DNA of 64,000 nt from Acheta domesticus (taxonomy: Eukaryota > Arthropoda > Insecta > Orthoptera > Gryllidae): contig JAHLJT010000631.1 in assembly GCA_031308135.1 (NCBI GenBank), positions 228,742,636 through 228,806,635 of the forward strand. The letters are read 5' to 3'. A program made the position numbers and the translations under genes. Positions 1 to 11,074 of the stretch are shown here, in pieces. Numbering within the stretch: position 1 is the stretch's first letter; every line of letters starts with the position of its first letter. The notes below the pieces were generated by a model. That model worked only from the letters and a program-made list of their open reading frames with translations. It was not told where the DNA came from and did no database searches.

Positions 1-765
1 CTGTTTAACCAGTAATACACACTTATCATAAAGTAAGGTCCTTTAGATGTCAGGAAAGAAATATTAGAATGATTTGTTATATAAAAGTATAATCTGAGGA
101 TTAAAACAATAACGTTTTCTTCTCTTAACATGTCGAGTATTGGTGCTCTTACATTATAAGCATTCTATTAAACTTTTAATCCTCTAATACATCCCATAAT
201 TTATTGAGAGCACTGCTGCCAGAGTCTTTCTCTAAATCTATAAACATAATATGTATAGGTTGATTAAAAGCTAATTTCTTTTCTATTAATTGTTGAAGAC
301 AAAATATATGGTCTATTGCGGATCTCCTAACTCTGAAGTCAGATTGTTCTTCTATTTAAATATTTTGAAACTCCTTTTCGAGTAGAATTTTTAAAATTGT
401 ACTACGTATTGTACATAAATTATTTGAAACTGTTATTCTTCTGTAGTTTCTACATTCTGATTTGGAGCCTTTTTTATGAAATGCTGTTAAAATTCCAACG
501 TTCCAGTCATCATGTATTTTATTACCGTTCAAAACATCCTTGCAATAATTCTTTTAACTGTGGTGTTGTTCATTACTCTCATGTTTTATTAATTCATTAG
601 GGAATCCATTGTATCCGCTAGATTTTCTATTTTGTAAAGAATTTATTGCCTGTTGTACAATTTCCAAATTTATATCTATATACTCTTCACTTGTCGAATA
701 ATCATGCCCGTAAGATGTATCTAAGAGATTATGTCTGTCTTCGTTTAATAGTGTTAATACAGTAA
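1..765 (-). pseudogene. Non-LTR retrotransposon reverse transcriptase remnant
   Basis: Read on the minus strand, this stretch encodes a degraded reverse transcriptase. A linker ending IVQQAINSLQ runs into NRKSSGYNGFPNELIK near 590-670, which matches the 'K..GPDG.P.ELIK' block of LINE-type RTs. Next come WNVGILTAFHKKGSK and NYRRITV near 440-500, and then FIDLEKDSGS near 205-250, which is the degenerate catalytic block A where FVDLEKAFDS is normal. At least one frameshift (near 530) and an in-frame stop (near 360) break the frame. Blocks B and C are not recognisable toward position 1, so the copy is truncated by the window edge or by decay. The clade (Jockey, CR1 or RTE-like) cannot be settled by eye. 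It is a dead copy with no start, 5' UTR or tail visible. Confidence 0.75.
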
Positions 766-771
766 CTTTAA

Positions 772-1290
772 GTCCAAAATTTTGATTTACGATAACCGAC
801 TTTGTTTGACTAGAATAAAACTTTGTACAAATAGTGCAAAGTTGGGCAAAACGTGGCTAAACGATGGTGTGTTCAAAATTTCGAAATTCGCAAGTGAGGT
901 GCAAGTAACTTCTAAGTCCAAAATTTTGATTTGCGATTTCCAGCGTTGTGTGAGTTGGGCCAAATGTTTTAATGGCTCTATGAACTTGGGCTAATTGTCA
1001 GCAAAACAATGGTATATTCGAAATTTCGAACTTCCCTTGTGGGAAAGCTACAATAAGTTTAATTCTAACATTTCGATTTCCAATTTTGTTTGACTGGAGC
1101 AAACCTTTTTACAAATAGGGCAAAATGGGAAAAACTTGGCTAAACGACGGTGTTCAAAATTTCGAAATTCGCAAGTGGGAGTGCTAGTCACTTTAAAGCC
1201 CAAAATTTGATTTGCGATTTCCGGCGTTGTGTGTCTTGGGAAAAAATTTTAAAGATTGGACAAACTTGGGGCAAACCTTTGGTGTATTCC
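772..1290. repeat. Short tandem satellite, alternating A-B units
   Basis: Four head-to-tail units of roughly 130-150 bp begin near 772, 917, 1065 and 1197. All share the blocks 'aagtccaaaattttgattt', 'ttggctaaacga.ggt' and 'aaaatttcgaaattcgcaag'. Units 1 and 3 ('tttgttTGACT.gA.taaA') resemble each other more than they resemble units 2 and 4 ('cagcgttgtgtg'). The repeat is therefore a higher-order dimer of about 290 bp present twice. Small open frames here (for example 782-994) follow from the repeat and are not genes. Confidence 0.8.
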
Positions 1291-1344
1291 GTTTGGTTTT
1301 TCGAGAAAGTGGGGGTGCCAATTACACGCACCTCAGTTTTTTAG

Positions 1345-2177
1345 AGTATCATTAATTATTATTGTAAACTGTGAATCTAGAAGTAAAACTTGCTCTTGAA
1401 GGGTCCTGCAATTTATGTGTTCTTATTTTGACCACAATAGGTACTTCACAAGAAAACTTAACCCGAAAAATACATATACATTTTTGTGGAAACTTATGTT
1501 AGGAATAAAACTATCATTAACTCTTCCATTAAAACTCACCTTTCAATGAATGTGCGTCCATCTTGTGACAAATAGTGGAACCCACATATTGAAGTTTGCT
1601 CCGTGTAATTCTTTGAAATTTCTAAAAGCTTGTTGCAGAGCATTTCTTCCTATCATTAAGAAAAGTTTGAAGTATTATACTTTCCTACAAATCTCCAACA
1701 TTTTGTTTCCCAGAAACCGATCTTAATACAGACTGCTGTGCAATTATGCGGTAGTGCAATGCAGTAGTTCAGTTCCGTGCAGTTTTTCTAGTGTGACTCA
1801 AAGCCTAAAATTATAAAACGCTCGAAAAACTTGTTGACACGATTCCATGATTCCTACACATGAATGGCTTTTCTCTGTTATCTATCATTTGCATACAACA
1901 ACACACAAAGACTGGGCGCAAGCACGCAATTTTATAATTACGAATATCGCTCACTGACCAGAAGAATAAATAACTTCCAACTACGGGTAACCTTGCGTAA
2001 ATACAAGTGCAGACAATAAGATTAAACCTATGCGATAAATATACCCATTTAAAAATTTAAAACCACCTGATACCCCTGAAAACGATTGCCCTAATAAATG
2101 TTTATCTCTTCGCAAAGAGATTTCATCAGTGTGGGAAAATTTGCTTGATTTGAAAATTTTCTATTATTCGCTAATAA
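1345..2177. other. AT-rich spacer, nothing recognised
   Basis: I see no coding block, RNA gene or terminal repeat here between the satellite and the (TAA)n tract. Confidence 0.5.
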
Positions 2178-2181
2178 TACC

Positions 2182-2225
<44 letters not shown>

Positions 2226-2230
2226 CAACA
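2182..2230 (+). repeat. (TAA)n microsatellite, 5' flank of the Dong element
   Basis: A run of about 13 TAA/AAT units grades into AAC units. A matching TAA tract lies at 6421-6489 on the other side of the retrotransposon, as expected if the element inserted inside one TAA array. Confidence 0.9.
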
Positions 2231-2582
2231 ACAACTCCACCTAGGGAGTACATGACCTTGCAGTTGGTGGTGGAGCTTGAGTACCCCCATGAGCCTTAAA
2301 GCTCTGTCAGTGGTAGCCTAGCTACCGGTAGGGCCACCCTTGCTGAATAGGTTGAGGGTGAGGGGTCAGACGAAGAAGTACTCCATTTTGAGGACAGTGG
2401 GAAGTAAGTAGAGAGGGAAGGGTCATGAATATTTGGACTTCCTGTTGTCGGCCCATAGAGGGTACAGCAGAGAAACTGGGTTGGCACACCAGGCCACTGA
2501 TTAGAGTGGAGGCCCGAACCTTGCATTAGCCAGCGAAGGAGGCTGCCTTCAGCAGTCAGTGAAAATCCCGTAGGGTTTAGTA

Positions 2583-3473
2583 ATGCCGACTGGCGATCGG
2601 AGGGACCCCTTGCTGGGCTCTGCGGGGGGATGCCCCGAGGCCACTGTGGGTCGCAGTAACGGATTGCAGGAAACAACCCGAGGGTTAAGTGTGATCTGTG
2701 AACTCGAACTTGCGTCCTGCGAATCTTCAATTCAAACCAATGAGCAAAATGGATATAACAAGCAATGTAATGAACCTTACGTGCCTTGTTCTACCAATAT
2801 CCCATACCTGCTCAGAAACCGAGCTAATGTCACCTTGTCGACGTCTGGCCATCCCACGGATGTTAGTCCCAGGGACCCAGAGCCGGCAGTAGCTCGAAGC
2901 CATCGTCAGAGATGGACACGGGATGAATTAAAGGAGGTGATGTGGTGCTTTTACTATGCAAAAGCGAAAAATGGGGGCTCAGAAATAGAAGTCTTCAAGG
3001 TATGGAGAGAGCGGAACCCAGATATGAGACCTACCCTAGACTCAAAGAAGCTTGCCAGTCAACGACGATACATACTCAGCAGTGGAAAATTCACAGCAGA
3101 ACAACTTGCTGATATTGAGAGAAATGCGGAGTATGTACTTCACTCGAACAATCCACATGACGAACATGTAGAACTTGAAAATGATGATCCTGTGGAAGGT
3201 TCATCTCATTCCAGTGAAACACACGTCAGTGGTGAAAATTCATCTGAAAATGAATTACACGATTAGGACATAATGAGAAATCTCCTTCGGCGCGAGATAG
3301 AAAGAGTTAGTCAACTTCCGCTTGAATCTCGCGAACCGTTGAGGAGAATATACGAAAATGCCAAAGCTAAAAGAGTGATAGAAACAGTGTATTCTGTTTT
3401 AAATGAGGTGGTGGAGACCCCAGGCAGAGATCTAGATATTACTGAAATCAATCACATCATATATGCAACTTGA
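2583..3473 (+). pseudogene. Dong-type element, N-terminal region of ORF
   Basis: This is one frame from 2583 with stops at 3264 and 3471. The segment near 2900-3130 reads RWTRDELKEVMWCFYYAK followed by a conserved VWRERNPD stretch. It is a compact domain typical of the start of R4-clade proteins, where a Myb- or zinc-finger-like DNA-binding region usually sits. No clear zinc-finger ligand pattern is visible in this copy. The tail (3150-3266) is acidic and Ser-rich. The 3273-3473 part (RREIERVSQLPLESREPL) continues the same frame after the first stop, so the stop is a mutation in one ancestral ORF rather than a true end. Confidence 0.65.
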
Positions 3474-3513
3474 TATCTAGTATCCAGTTGCATATATCAG
3501 ATATCAGATAATT

Positions 3514-4184
3514 TTGGGACCAGCCAAGAACACCGACGGCCGACAGGAAAACAGAGTAAACAGCTCTGTACCCTCATGGATGAACAGAGTTATGAAACGG
3601 ATAGCCGACACCCGGGGCGAAATATCACTCTTAGCTGAGGCATCTTCTAAATCAACGCACACCTCTAAAGTTCAACGAAAAATATTCAATGTTGAACAAA
3701 AATATGAAATTGAAAATGACACCAGGAGGCTAATGGTAGTTGAGAAGCTAAAAGGGAAAATTAAAGCATGGCTCAAAGAATTAGACGTTACAAACGTAGA
3801 ATAGATTTCCGTGTACAGAACCGGTTGTTTGAAACAGACGCGAAGAGATTCTATCGATATCTGACTCAAAAACCGAATGGCAAAGCTGTTACTCCTTCAA
3901 AAGATGACGTCGAAGAATTTTGGACAGGAATCTGGGAGGAGAGCACATCCTACAACAAAGACGCATCTTGGCTTCAATCTGAAATTGATGCTGCCGATGA
4001 ACTTGTAGAAACAGTGGAAGATCACCAATTCTCGGAAGAGGACCTCTTCCAAGCAATTAAGAACATGGGAAACTGGAAATCCCCCGGGATTGATAAGATC
4101 CAGATTTATTGGATTAAGAAATTAACAGCAATACATTCTCATCTAGCAAAGGCTGTTAATAAAATTATTGAAAACCCAAAGTAA
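3514..4184 (+). pseudogene. Dong-type element, RT fingers and linker (two frames)
   Basis: The frame at 3514-3804 gives a basic, helical linker (MNRVMKRIADTRGEISLLAE). The frame at 3768 then carries the typical pre-RT motif R.RRY..R..FRVQNRLFETD, the FYRYL block, and EEDLFQAIKNMGNWKSPGID, which is RT block 1 ending in the SPGxD signature. The two frames overlap, so one indel lies near 3770-3800. A TAA stop at 4182 interrupts the motif that resumes as IPEWLTRGITYLLPK just downstream in the same frame. Confidence 0.75.
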
Positions 4185-4874
4185 ATCCCGGAATGGCTCA
4201 CACGCGGCATCACGTATTTGCTACCCAAAGCGGGAGACAGCTCTTTGGCGAAGAACTACAGGCCAATTACTTGTCTGCCAGTATTGTACAAAGTTATAAC
4301 TTCAGCCATAGCTGACAAAATGTACAGACATCTAGAGAAGAACCATCTGTTGCCAGTTGAATAGAAAGGATGTCCTAAAGGCTCTTATGGCTGTAAGGAA
4401 CTCTTGCTACTGAATAAAGTCATCTTTAATGATGTAAAGAAACGCAAACGTAATTTGAGCATGGCTTGGATTGACTACCATAAGACCTTTGATAGTGTAC
4501 CACACGATTGGATTTTGAAGACCCTGGAGACCTATCGATTTCATCCTAGACTTATTGAATTTTGCAAGGCTAGTATGAAGTCGTGGAGTACCTGGTTACT
4601 AATACACAGCGGAAAGGAAGCAGTAGAAACCAGAAGTATTCAGATTAACAGGGGAATTTTTCAAGGAGATTCACTATCCCCTCTGCTGTTTTGCATTAGT
4701 TTGATTCCACTATCTAGACAGTTGTCGCAAGCTGACTTTGGTTTTAAGCTCCATGGTGATGAAAGGCCAGTATCACATTTGTTTTACATGGATGATCTGA
4801 AAGTGTTTGCTAAGAATGAAGCGATTCTCTCCCAAATGCTGTCAGTCGTGAATGACTTAAGCAATGACATCTGA
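4185..4874 (+). pseudogene. Dong-type element, reverse transcriptase catalytic core
   Basis: The frame continues from 3768. NYRPITCLPVLYK (block 2) is near 4255. The catalytic blocks follow: AWIDYHKTFDSVPH (block A, first Asp) near 4465, GIFQGDSLSPLLF (block B) near 4650, and SHLFYMDDLKVFAKNE (block C, paired Asp) near 4775. All three catalytic aspartates are still encoded. A TAG at 4362 and a TGA at 4872 break the frame, and between 4875 and 5077 the frame changes again. The YMDD-K-A-KNE form of block C is characteristic of the R4/Rex6 group rather than R2, which is the main reason for the family call. Confidence 0.85.
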
Positions 4875-5077
4875 ATGAAGTTTGGTCTTGACGAGTGTGC
4901 AAAAATCATTTAAAAAGAGGGAAATTCACAACGTCTGAGAACATTGAAATTGATACGCACACAGTGATTCAAGATCTTGAGCCAGGTAAAACTTACAAAT
5001 ATCCGGGCATTGAAGAATGTGAAACCATCTCGAATGACAGAATGAAAGAGAGAATTCGTAGGTAGTATTATAGGAGA

Positions 5078-6314
5078 GTGGGACTGGTCCTGCAGTCCGC
5101 TCTGAATTCCAGGAATAAAATATCTGCAATAGGTAGTTTGGCGGTACCTGTAGCCGAATACAGTTTTGGACTAGAAGACTGGACTGAGCAAGAAATTCGC
5201 ACCATGGATCGAAAAACCAGAAAACTGCTAACAATGCATCATGTTTCCCACCCTCGAGCTGATATACATAGACTTTATGTGTCACGTAAGGAAGGAGGAA
5301 GAGGCCTCAGACACATTGAGGCCTCCTGGCACAACGCAATAGTCGGGTTGAGGAAGTATGTAGTCAGCCATCAAGGTGACCCTCTAATGAGGCAGGTCAT
5401 GAAATCTGAACAAAGAATGGGAAACAGAGGCATTGTTAGTGTAGCAAGAAGCATTGCGAAGAAAACTAGGCAAGACACGTCGAATAACACAGACACTGAA
5501 CTTCTGATGCTGCTAAACATGAAGTGTGAGACACAAAAATGTTAAAAAAATCGTGGAGAGACAAACCACTCCACGGACAATACCTAAAAAGAATGGACAA
5601 GGTGCAGATCAATAAAGACCAATCATTTATGTGGCTTAAAGGGAAATAATGATGCCAGAATCGGAAGCAGTTCTATTAGCTGCTCAAGATCAGGCGTTGA
5701 GAACACAACATTATGATAAAGCTGTTCTCAAAATTTCCCAAGATGACAAATGCCGAATTTGCCAGGAGCAAGTAGAAACCATTGATCATATTGTCTCAGC
5801 TTGTCCAATTCTAGGAATGACCGAATACTTAAAAAGACACGACAGGGTGTGTAGTTACCTCCACTGGCAGATGTGTACCGCCCTTGAAGTTCCAAACACA
5901 TGCCTCAAGTGGTACGAACACTCACCAAAACTGGTGACATCGGTTGGATTGTGTACAATATTGTACGACCAACAAATTCAAACTGATCGCACGATAGCGG
6001 CAAACAAACCGGATATAGTTATCCGGGATTTGGCGAAAAAATCGTGTTTACTTATCGATGTTGCTGTACCTTGCGATCAAAACGTCGTTACCAAGGAGGC
6101 AGAGAAACGTCTTAAATACAAGAGTTCGGAAATCGAGATCAGCCGAATGTGGGGTGTAAAAGCACAGGTCGTCCCGATAGTTACCGGAGCTCTGGGATTT
6201 GTTCCGCAAAATTTGAGTACGAACTTGTCTAAACTCTCCGGTCATTCAAAGGACTGGGAAATGCAAGAAATTGCTTTATTTTGAACAGCCCACATTTTGC
6301 GTAAAGAATTGTAG
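5078..6314 (+). pseudogene. Dong-type element, thumb, zinc knuckle and restriction-like endonuclease
   Basis: The frame at 5078-5545 encodes the thumb and connection region (TRKLLTMHHVSHPRADIHRL). A short overlapping frame at 5540-5648 (KPLHGQYLKRMDKVQINKD) joins to 5649-6284. There the CCHC knuckle reads C-x2-C-x8-H-x4-C (CRICQ...HIVSAC) near 5755-5812. The nuclease signature is KPDIVIRD followed by LLIDVAVP near 6005-6070, the PD-(x)n-D pattern of restriction-like endonucleases that nick the target. TGA at 6282 is an in-frame mutation: the same frame runs on through TAHILRKEL to TAG at 6312, which is the conserved family C-terminus. Confidence 0.85.
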
Positions 6315-6420
6315 AGGCACTGATAGTCACCGGATCTGCTCCTTAGGTAGCTGGTTGCAACCTGGAGTAGATTTTATATTCAGCCGACTCATAAGATCTT
6401 TGGACGTGATGTAATGGAAA

Positions 6421-6450
6421 AATAATAATAATAATTATTATTATAATAAC

Positions 6451-6489
<39 letters not shown>
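6421..6489 (+). repeat. (TAA)n microsatellite, 3' tail/target of the Dong element
   Basis: This is a nearly pure AAT/TAA run, with a short inverted ATT part at its left. It serves both as the 3' boundary of the Dong-type element and as the flank of the family D copy that begins at 6490. Confidence 0.9.
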
Positions 6490-8372
6490 CGTGTCCTGTA
6501 TTATTTCAGTAGTATACCTTTGCGTTCCGGCTCTCACACGCAACCAATCTTTATAAATGAGGGCTCTAAAGAAAGAGAATTTCACGGAGACTTGATGAAT
6601 TCCACTTTGACTTTGAAAATATGAAGGATTTGTTTAAAAAAACGTATCCAATTATTTTAGACAAATGCAACCAGCAACACTTTCCAAAGTTTTCGTCAAA
6701 TAACTCCTAAACAAGGCATTTTAAGGCCTTAATAACTAAAATTCTGAGGCCAAAGGCCTCAAAGAAACGTATTTAACACCATAACTTACAAGATAAGACA
6801 TTCCCTGGTCCATTCAATTAACTTTTCGTTTCCACGCTTCAGTACTATCAAGGCTACAGCAATATTTCAGCCCTTCCTGCTGGTAGCAATTTTTGTGGCT
6901 TAGAAGGCTTAGATTTGACAATATTTACGCTTTCTGTTAACACCGTAGTTTGTGCAGTCTGACGCGGTTTATTTGCATAGTCATTAATTAAAGATTTGCT
7001 CTCTAGCAACAACTAGAAGTACTATTATAGTTGCTTGATTCCTATGAAGATTGTTTCTCTGCGTGTAGTGAAGCCAATCTATAAACGTTTTGCCATGGTC
7101 TGTAAGTGCTGTGTACCTAATTGAGGAACCTCTCCATGATACTGAACAAATATTTATTGAAAATTTATTTTAAACATCAATTGCATTATTTTTTATTTTA
7201 TTTAATATTGTGTTTAGAACATTGCAAGTTATCTTTATATAATTTTAAACAAAAAAAACACAATTCGTTAACTACTTCCACTCTTAAAATGGAAATATAA
7301 GGATAGGGATCTAACATATGGTCTAACATGTGAGAGTTCTCGCACGGGTACGCGAAGGTAGAAGGGGAAAACTTGTGTATGGCACAACACAAAAAACAAA
7401 CGTTTTAAATTAGCTAAAGTAAATGAAAAACAAAAATCAAATCGCGCTGGCCTACAATACTACGTGAATTATTTTTAAAAAAAGCAAGTAAGTTTAAAAT
7501 TATTGAAAGAATAGGAGCAGTCACTCGGCAACTGTCAACGTTCGCAGTGCAAAGGCACGATTTAAATGTTGGTGGTGTCTGGAAGTGTGTACATCAACGC
7601 GCAGCTGCAATTTCATATTGTAAATAATACACCGTTTGATATTAAACTCAAGGTGTCGGTTCGTTAAGATATTCAATATGCAAATATCGTTTGAGTAACA
7701 TTCCCATGTACCGAAGTGAAGTCTAAGCCTTCTAAATTGTTTCCAATGGTAACAAATTGTATTTAGTACTCAAAGGTGAAAATATTAGTTTATTTTTTGG
7801 CTCGGAATTGCTTTTCTTGAGGTACGTAAGAACGCTTAAAATAATCCAATACTTTTTAATACACAAATAATTTTTCAATTTTCGCACCCCAGCAAGCTGG
7901 CACCCTGACTCTCCAAGAGCCCCTCTGTTCCTCATAACAAAACAAGGAAAGTCAAATAATATATTGCAAAGAGTAGGGTTGTACTTGCTCGATCGGTATT
8001 TACGCACAACTTTATTTTGCTTTGCTTTCTGAAGAGTAAAAACCTTTTCTATTATGCTAGTGACTATCAAGGAAAGCGAAAAGCTAACTCTCAATGAGTG
8101 AATAATTTGTTCAAAATTGTTTTTAAAGAAGTATGAATTGTTCCGAGAATCTCTCTCTATAATGCTGAATAAACTATTTTTGAAAATTTGTTTTCAACAT
8201 CAATTGTATTGTTATTTTTGTTTGCTATACTGCAAATACATTAGAAGTTACATTATACATTAAAAAAATAATCACGTTTCGTTAACAACTTTCCTTCTTA
8301 ATTGAAAGGATAGACAAATGGATAGGAAAAGGGTGGGTTTTAACATGCGAGAGTTCTCGCACGGGTACGCTA
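6490..8372 (-). repeat. Family D dimeric non-coding repeat, copy D1
   Basis: This is a reverse-strand copy of a roughly 2-kb non-coding element also seen at 8387-10855 and 26900-28999. Read on the minus strand it begins TAGCGTACCCGTGCGAG (8372) and ends ACAGGACACG (6490), directly against (ATT)n. The leader 'GCGTACCCGTGCGAGA' recurs inside at about 7353, so the element consists of two diverged tandem monomers of about 0.9-1.0 kb. Each leader holds the hairpin TGCGAGA-AC-TCTCGCA. No open frame in it looks like a known protein. The longest, 120 codons at 7732-8094 minus, is not kept in the other copies. It has no terminal inverted repeat. I do not recognise the family. Confidence 0.75.
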
Positions 8373-8386
8373 GTAATAATAATAAG

Positions 8387-10855
8387 TAGCGTACCCGTGC
8401 GAGAACACTCGCATGTTAAACCCCACCCTTTCCATATCCATTTGTCTATCCTTTCCATTAAGGAGAGGAACTACTAATGTACTTACAGAATATCAAACAA
8501 AAATAACAATGCAATTGATGCAATTGATGTTGGAAACAAATTTTCAATAAGCGTTTATTCAGCATTATAGAGAGATGTTCTCGGAACAATTCATACTTCT
8601 TTAAAAACATTTGAAGAAATTCTTCAATCTTCCTTGAGAGTTAGCTTGTCGCTTTCCTTGATAGTCACAAAGGTTTTTACTCTTGAGAAATCCAAGTAAA
8701 GTAGTGGGAAAATACCGGATCGGGGAAGTACAAACCTGGTCTTTGCAATATTATTTAACATTCCTTGATTTGTTATGAGGAACTGACGGGGTTTTGGAGA
8801 GTCAGGGTGCCAGCTTGCTGGAGTGCGAAAATTGAACAATTATTTGTATACTAAAAAGTATTTGACTATTTTCAGCGTTCTTAACTACCTCAAGAAAATA
8901 AATTACGAGCCAAAAATAAACTAATATTTCACCTTTTAGTACTAAATATCATTTATTACCATTAGAAAATATTTAGTAGGCCTAGACTTCACTTCGGTAC
9001 GTGTTCAATGTTTCTCAAACGATGTTTGCATATTGAAGATCTTAACAAACAGACAGACACCTTGAGTTAAATATGAAACGGAGAACTATTTACAATATAA
9101 GTTTGCAGCTGGGCCCTTGATGTACATACTTCCATATACTGCCAACATTTAAATTGTGCGTTTCGACTGCGATCGTTGACAGTTGTCGAGTGACTTGCGC
9201 TATTCTTTCTATAATTTTAAATTTAGTTGTTCTTTAATTAATTCACGTAATATTGTAGGATCGTGCGTTCTGATTTTTTGTTTTTCATTTATTTCAAGCT
9301 ATTTTACTTTTGCTACTTAAAAAGTTTGTTCTTTGTGTTGTTGGCCAATAGCCCAAGTTTTTCCTTACTACCTCCGCGTACCCGAACGAGAATTCTCGCA
9401 TGTTAGACCCCACACTCATTCCTATCCTTCTATTTACATTCTAAGAGGGAAAGAAGTTAACGAAAACGTGTTTATTTTGTTTAAAAATCAATAAGGTAAC
9501 TTTCAATGTACTACCACAATAACAAATTGTAGAATCCAAGCCAAAGACGAGAGCTTCAAAACAAACAAGTTTCTTTATTAACAAACTAGTTACAGTATGG
9601 ATGTATCCGAGTACAAAGCCTTGCCGCCGAATAGCCAGGAGATAAGACCAAAAAATCGTAGCCAGGTCGCCGATAGCCAGTAGAGGTTGCCGAAATGTCC
9701 GGGGTCGCCGAAATCCAGAAGAGTAGTCCGTAGTCGAAAGCCAAAGTTGTTGCCGCCAGTATCTTCTCCACTTGAATGCCGTACACCTCGTTGTAGACCC
9801 GTAACTCCAAGCTCGCTCTCCTGCCTCTGCCTCCCGGGGCGGGGCCCGGGCCGCTTTATAGCCGCCCGCCGCGGTCGCTCGCTGACTAGCGTTCCGGGTC
9901 GGCGAGCTCGGTGGCGCGCGGCGTACAGCTGCGCGCGCGCGCGCCAGCTTTAAATGCTGTACGCAGCACAAATAAAAATAATACAATTATGTTTAAAAGA
10001 AATTTTCAATAAATATTATTCAATATCATGGAGAATTTTCTTGGAACAATTCCCAACACTTCCTTAAAGACAACATTTGAAGTAATAATTAAATATTCTT
10101 TCTCAGTTCGTTTTTTAGATTTTCATAATAGTTACAAAAACTTTAGATTTTTACTTTTGAGAAAGCTGCGAGTCTGACCCGCTGACTTGAACATTTCATC
10201 GAATGATATCAAAAATATTGGTACAGGTAAAACACAAACACAATCTTCACTCTTCACTGCACACCCCCATCCCTCCACATTTAAAGAACAGCACCTACAG
10301 ATCACGGCAAAACGTTAATTGAATAGTTTCACTACACGCATAAGAAACAATCTTCAAGCAAATATAATAGTGCTTCTAGTAGTTTGCTGGAGAGAAAATC
10401 TTGAATTAATGATTATGTAAATAAACCTCGCCAGACAACACAAAACCACGATGTATACAGAAAGCGTAAATACAGATTGAGGAATCTATAGACTTCTAAG
10501 CGTGTAGTTACAAAAATGACTACCAGCATCCAGGAGCTGAAATATTGAGGTGGCCTTGATAGTATTGAAGCGCGGAACCGAAAATTTAATTCCAATGTAC
10601 AGGAATGTCTCATCCTTGAAGAATACAAATGTGAGGAGCGTTTCACGTGTGGTCGTGTACATGGGTACATTTGAAATGAATATGCGGTGGTTTTTTATTT
10701 ATTTTTTTATTATGAAATCCTTTACATTTTTGTTGCCAAAATGCAATACCTCCGTCTCCGTGAAATTCTCTTTCTTTAGAAATCTCATCTATAAAGAGTG
10801 GTTGCGTGTGAGAGCCGCAACGGAAAGGTATTCTACTGAAATAATATAAGAGACG
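8387..10855 (+). repeat. Family D dimeric non-coding repeat, copy D2 (split by a solo LTR)
   Basis: This forward copy begins TAGCGTACCCGTGCGAG and ends GAAATAATATAAGAGACG. Monomer 1 is 8387-9375. Monomer 2 starts with a second leader at 9376 (GCGTACCCGAACGAGAATTC). A 441-bp solo LTR sits in monomer 2. D2 is separated from the reversed D1 by only 14 nt (gtaataataataag), making a large inverted repeat. Its 3' end abuts a family H fragment at 10856. Confidence 0.75.
9528..9968 (-). mobile_element. Solo LTR 1 (5-bp target duplication CAAAT)
   Basis: This GC-rich insert interrupts D2. On the plus strand it starts TGTAGAATCC and ends CGCAGCA, flanked by CAAAT at 9523-9527 and 9969-9973. D3 keeps the unbroken site. 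On the minus strand it has a GC-rich upstream region, a TATA-like GGCTATAAAGC near 9860, and an AATAAAG poly(A) signal near 9580 close to its end. That is the layout of an LTR promoter and terminator. No internal retrotransposon region is attached, so this is a recombination-derived solo LTR. The superfamily is not determined. Confidence 0.85.
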
Positions 10856-11072
10856 ATACACTTATAAAGTTGGGATAGGTACCATTTTCACGCTTAACTC
10901 TGAATTTTCGAAAATTGCGAAAGATTTTTCCTATAGCTACAAAATTGAAGATATATATTTTTCCTCCAAATAAAATTTGTTCTCCAAAGTGAGTTCTATC
11001 ATTAAGGTAATGTACATAATTTTGAAAACTATAGTTATTTTTCGCTCAATATTGCGTGCAATGTGTGCAATT
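10856..11072 (+). repeat. Family H internal fragment (H1)
   Basis: The sequence from 'atacacttat' through 'ctctgaattttcgaaaattg', 'ctacaaaattgaagata' and 'caatattgcgtgcaat' matches the interior of full-length H copies such as 57960-58160. It begins exactly where D2 ends and stops where the Dong fragment begins. Confidence 0.75.
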
Positions 11073-11074
11073 TT

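Larger units (their letters stand above)
2231..6420 (+). mobile_element. R4/Dong-type non-LTR retrotransposon, near full length, inactivated
   Basis: The element has a 5' UTR-like region (2231-2582), an N-terminal coding part, a reverse transcriptase, a CCHC zinc knuckle, a restriction-like endonuclease and a 3' UTR, and it lies between two TAA arrays. Domain order, the YMDD-type block C, the C-terminal PD..D nuclease and the TAA target all fit the R4 clade. Dong of silkworm and Rex6 of fish are known relatives, and Dong is known to insert in TAA repeats. The frame is broken by stops at 3264, 3471, 4182, 4362, 4872, 5543, 5646 and 6282, and by frame changes near 3480-3520, 3770 and 4900-5080. 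It cannot make a full protein as read. Identity to family members cannot be given without alignment. Confidence 0.85.

Noticed and set aside
772..1344. Small frames 782-994 and 1150-1344 with similar peptides
   Set aside because: Peptide similarity comes from the tandem satellite; no evidence of translation.
6343..6585. 80-codon frame rich in isoleucine
   Set aside because: It is the translation of the (TAA)n microsatellite.
9441..9986. 181-codon minus-strand frame
   Set aside because: It spans the solo LTR and its flanks; the translation is compositional and crosses element boundaries.
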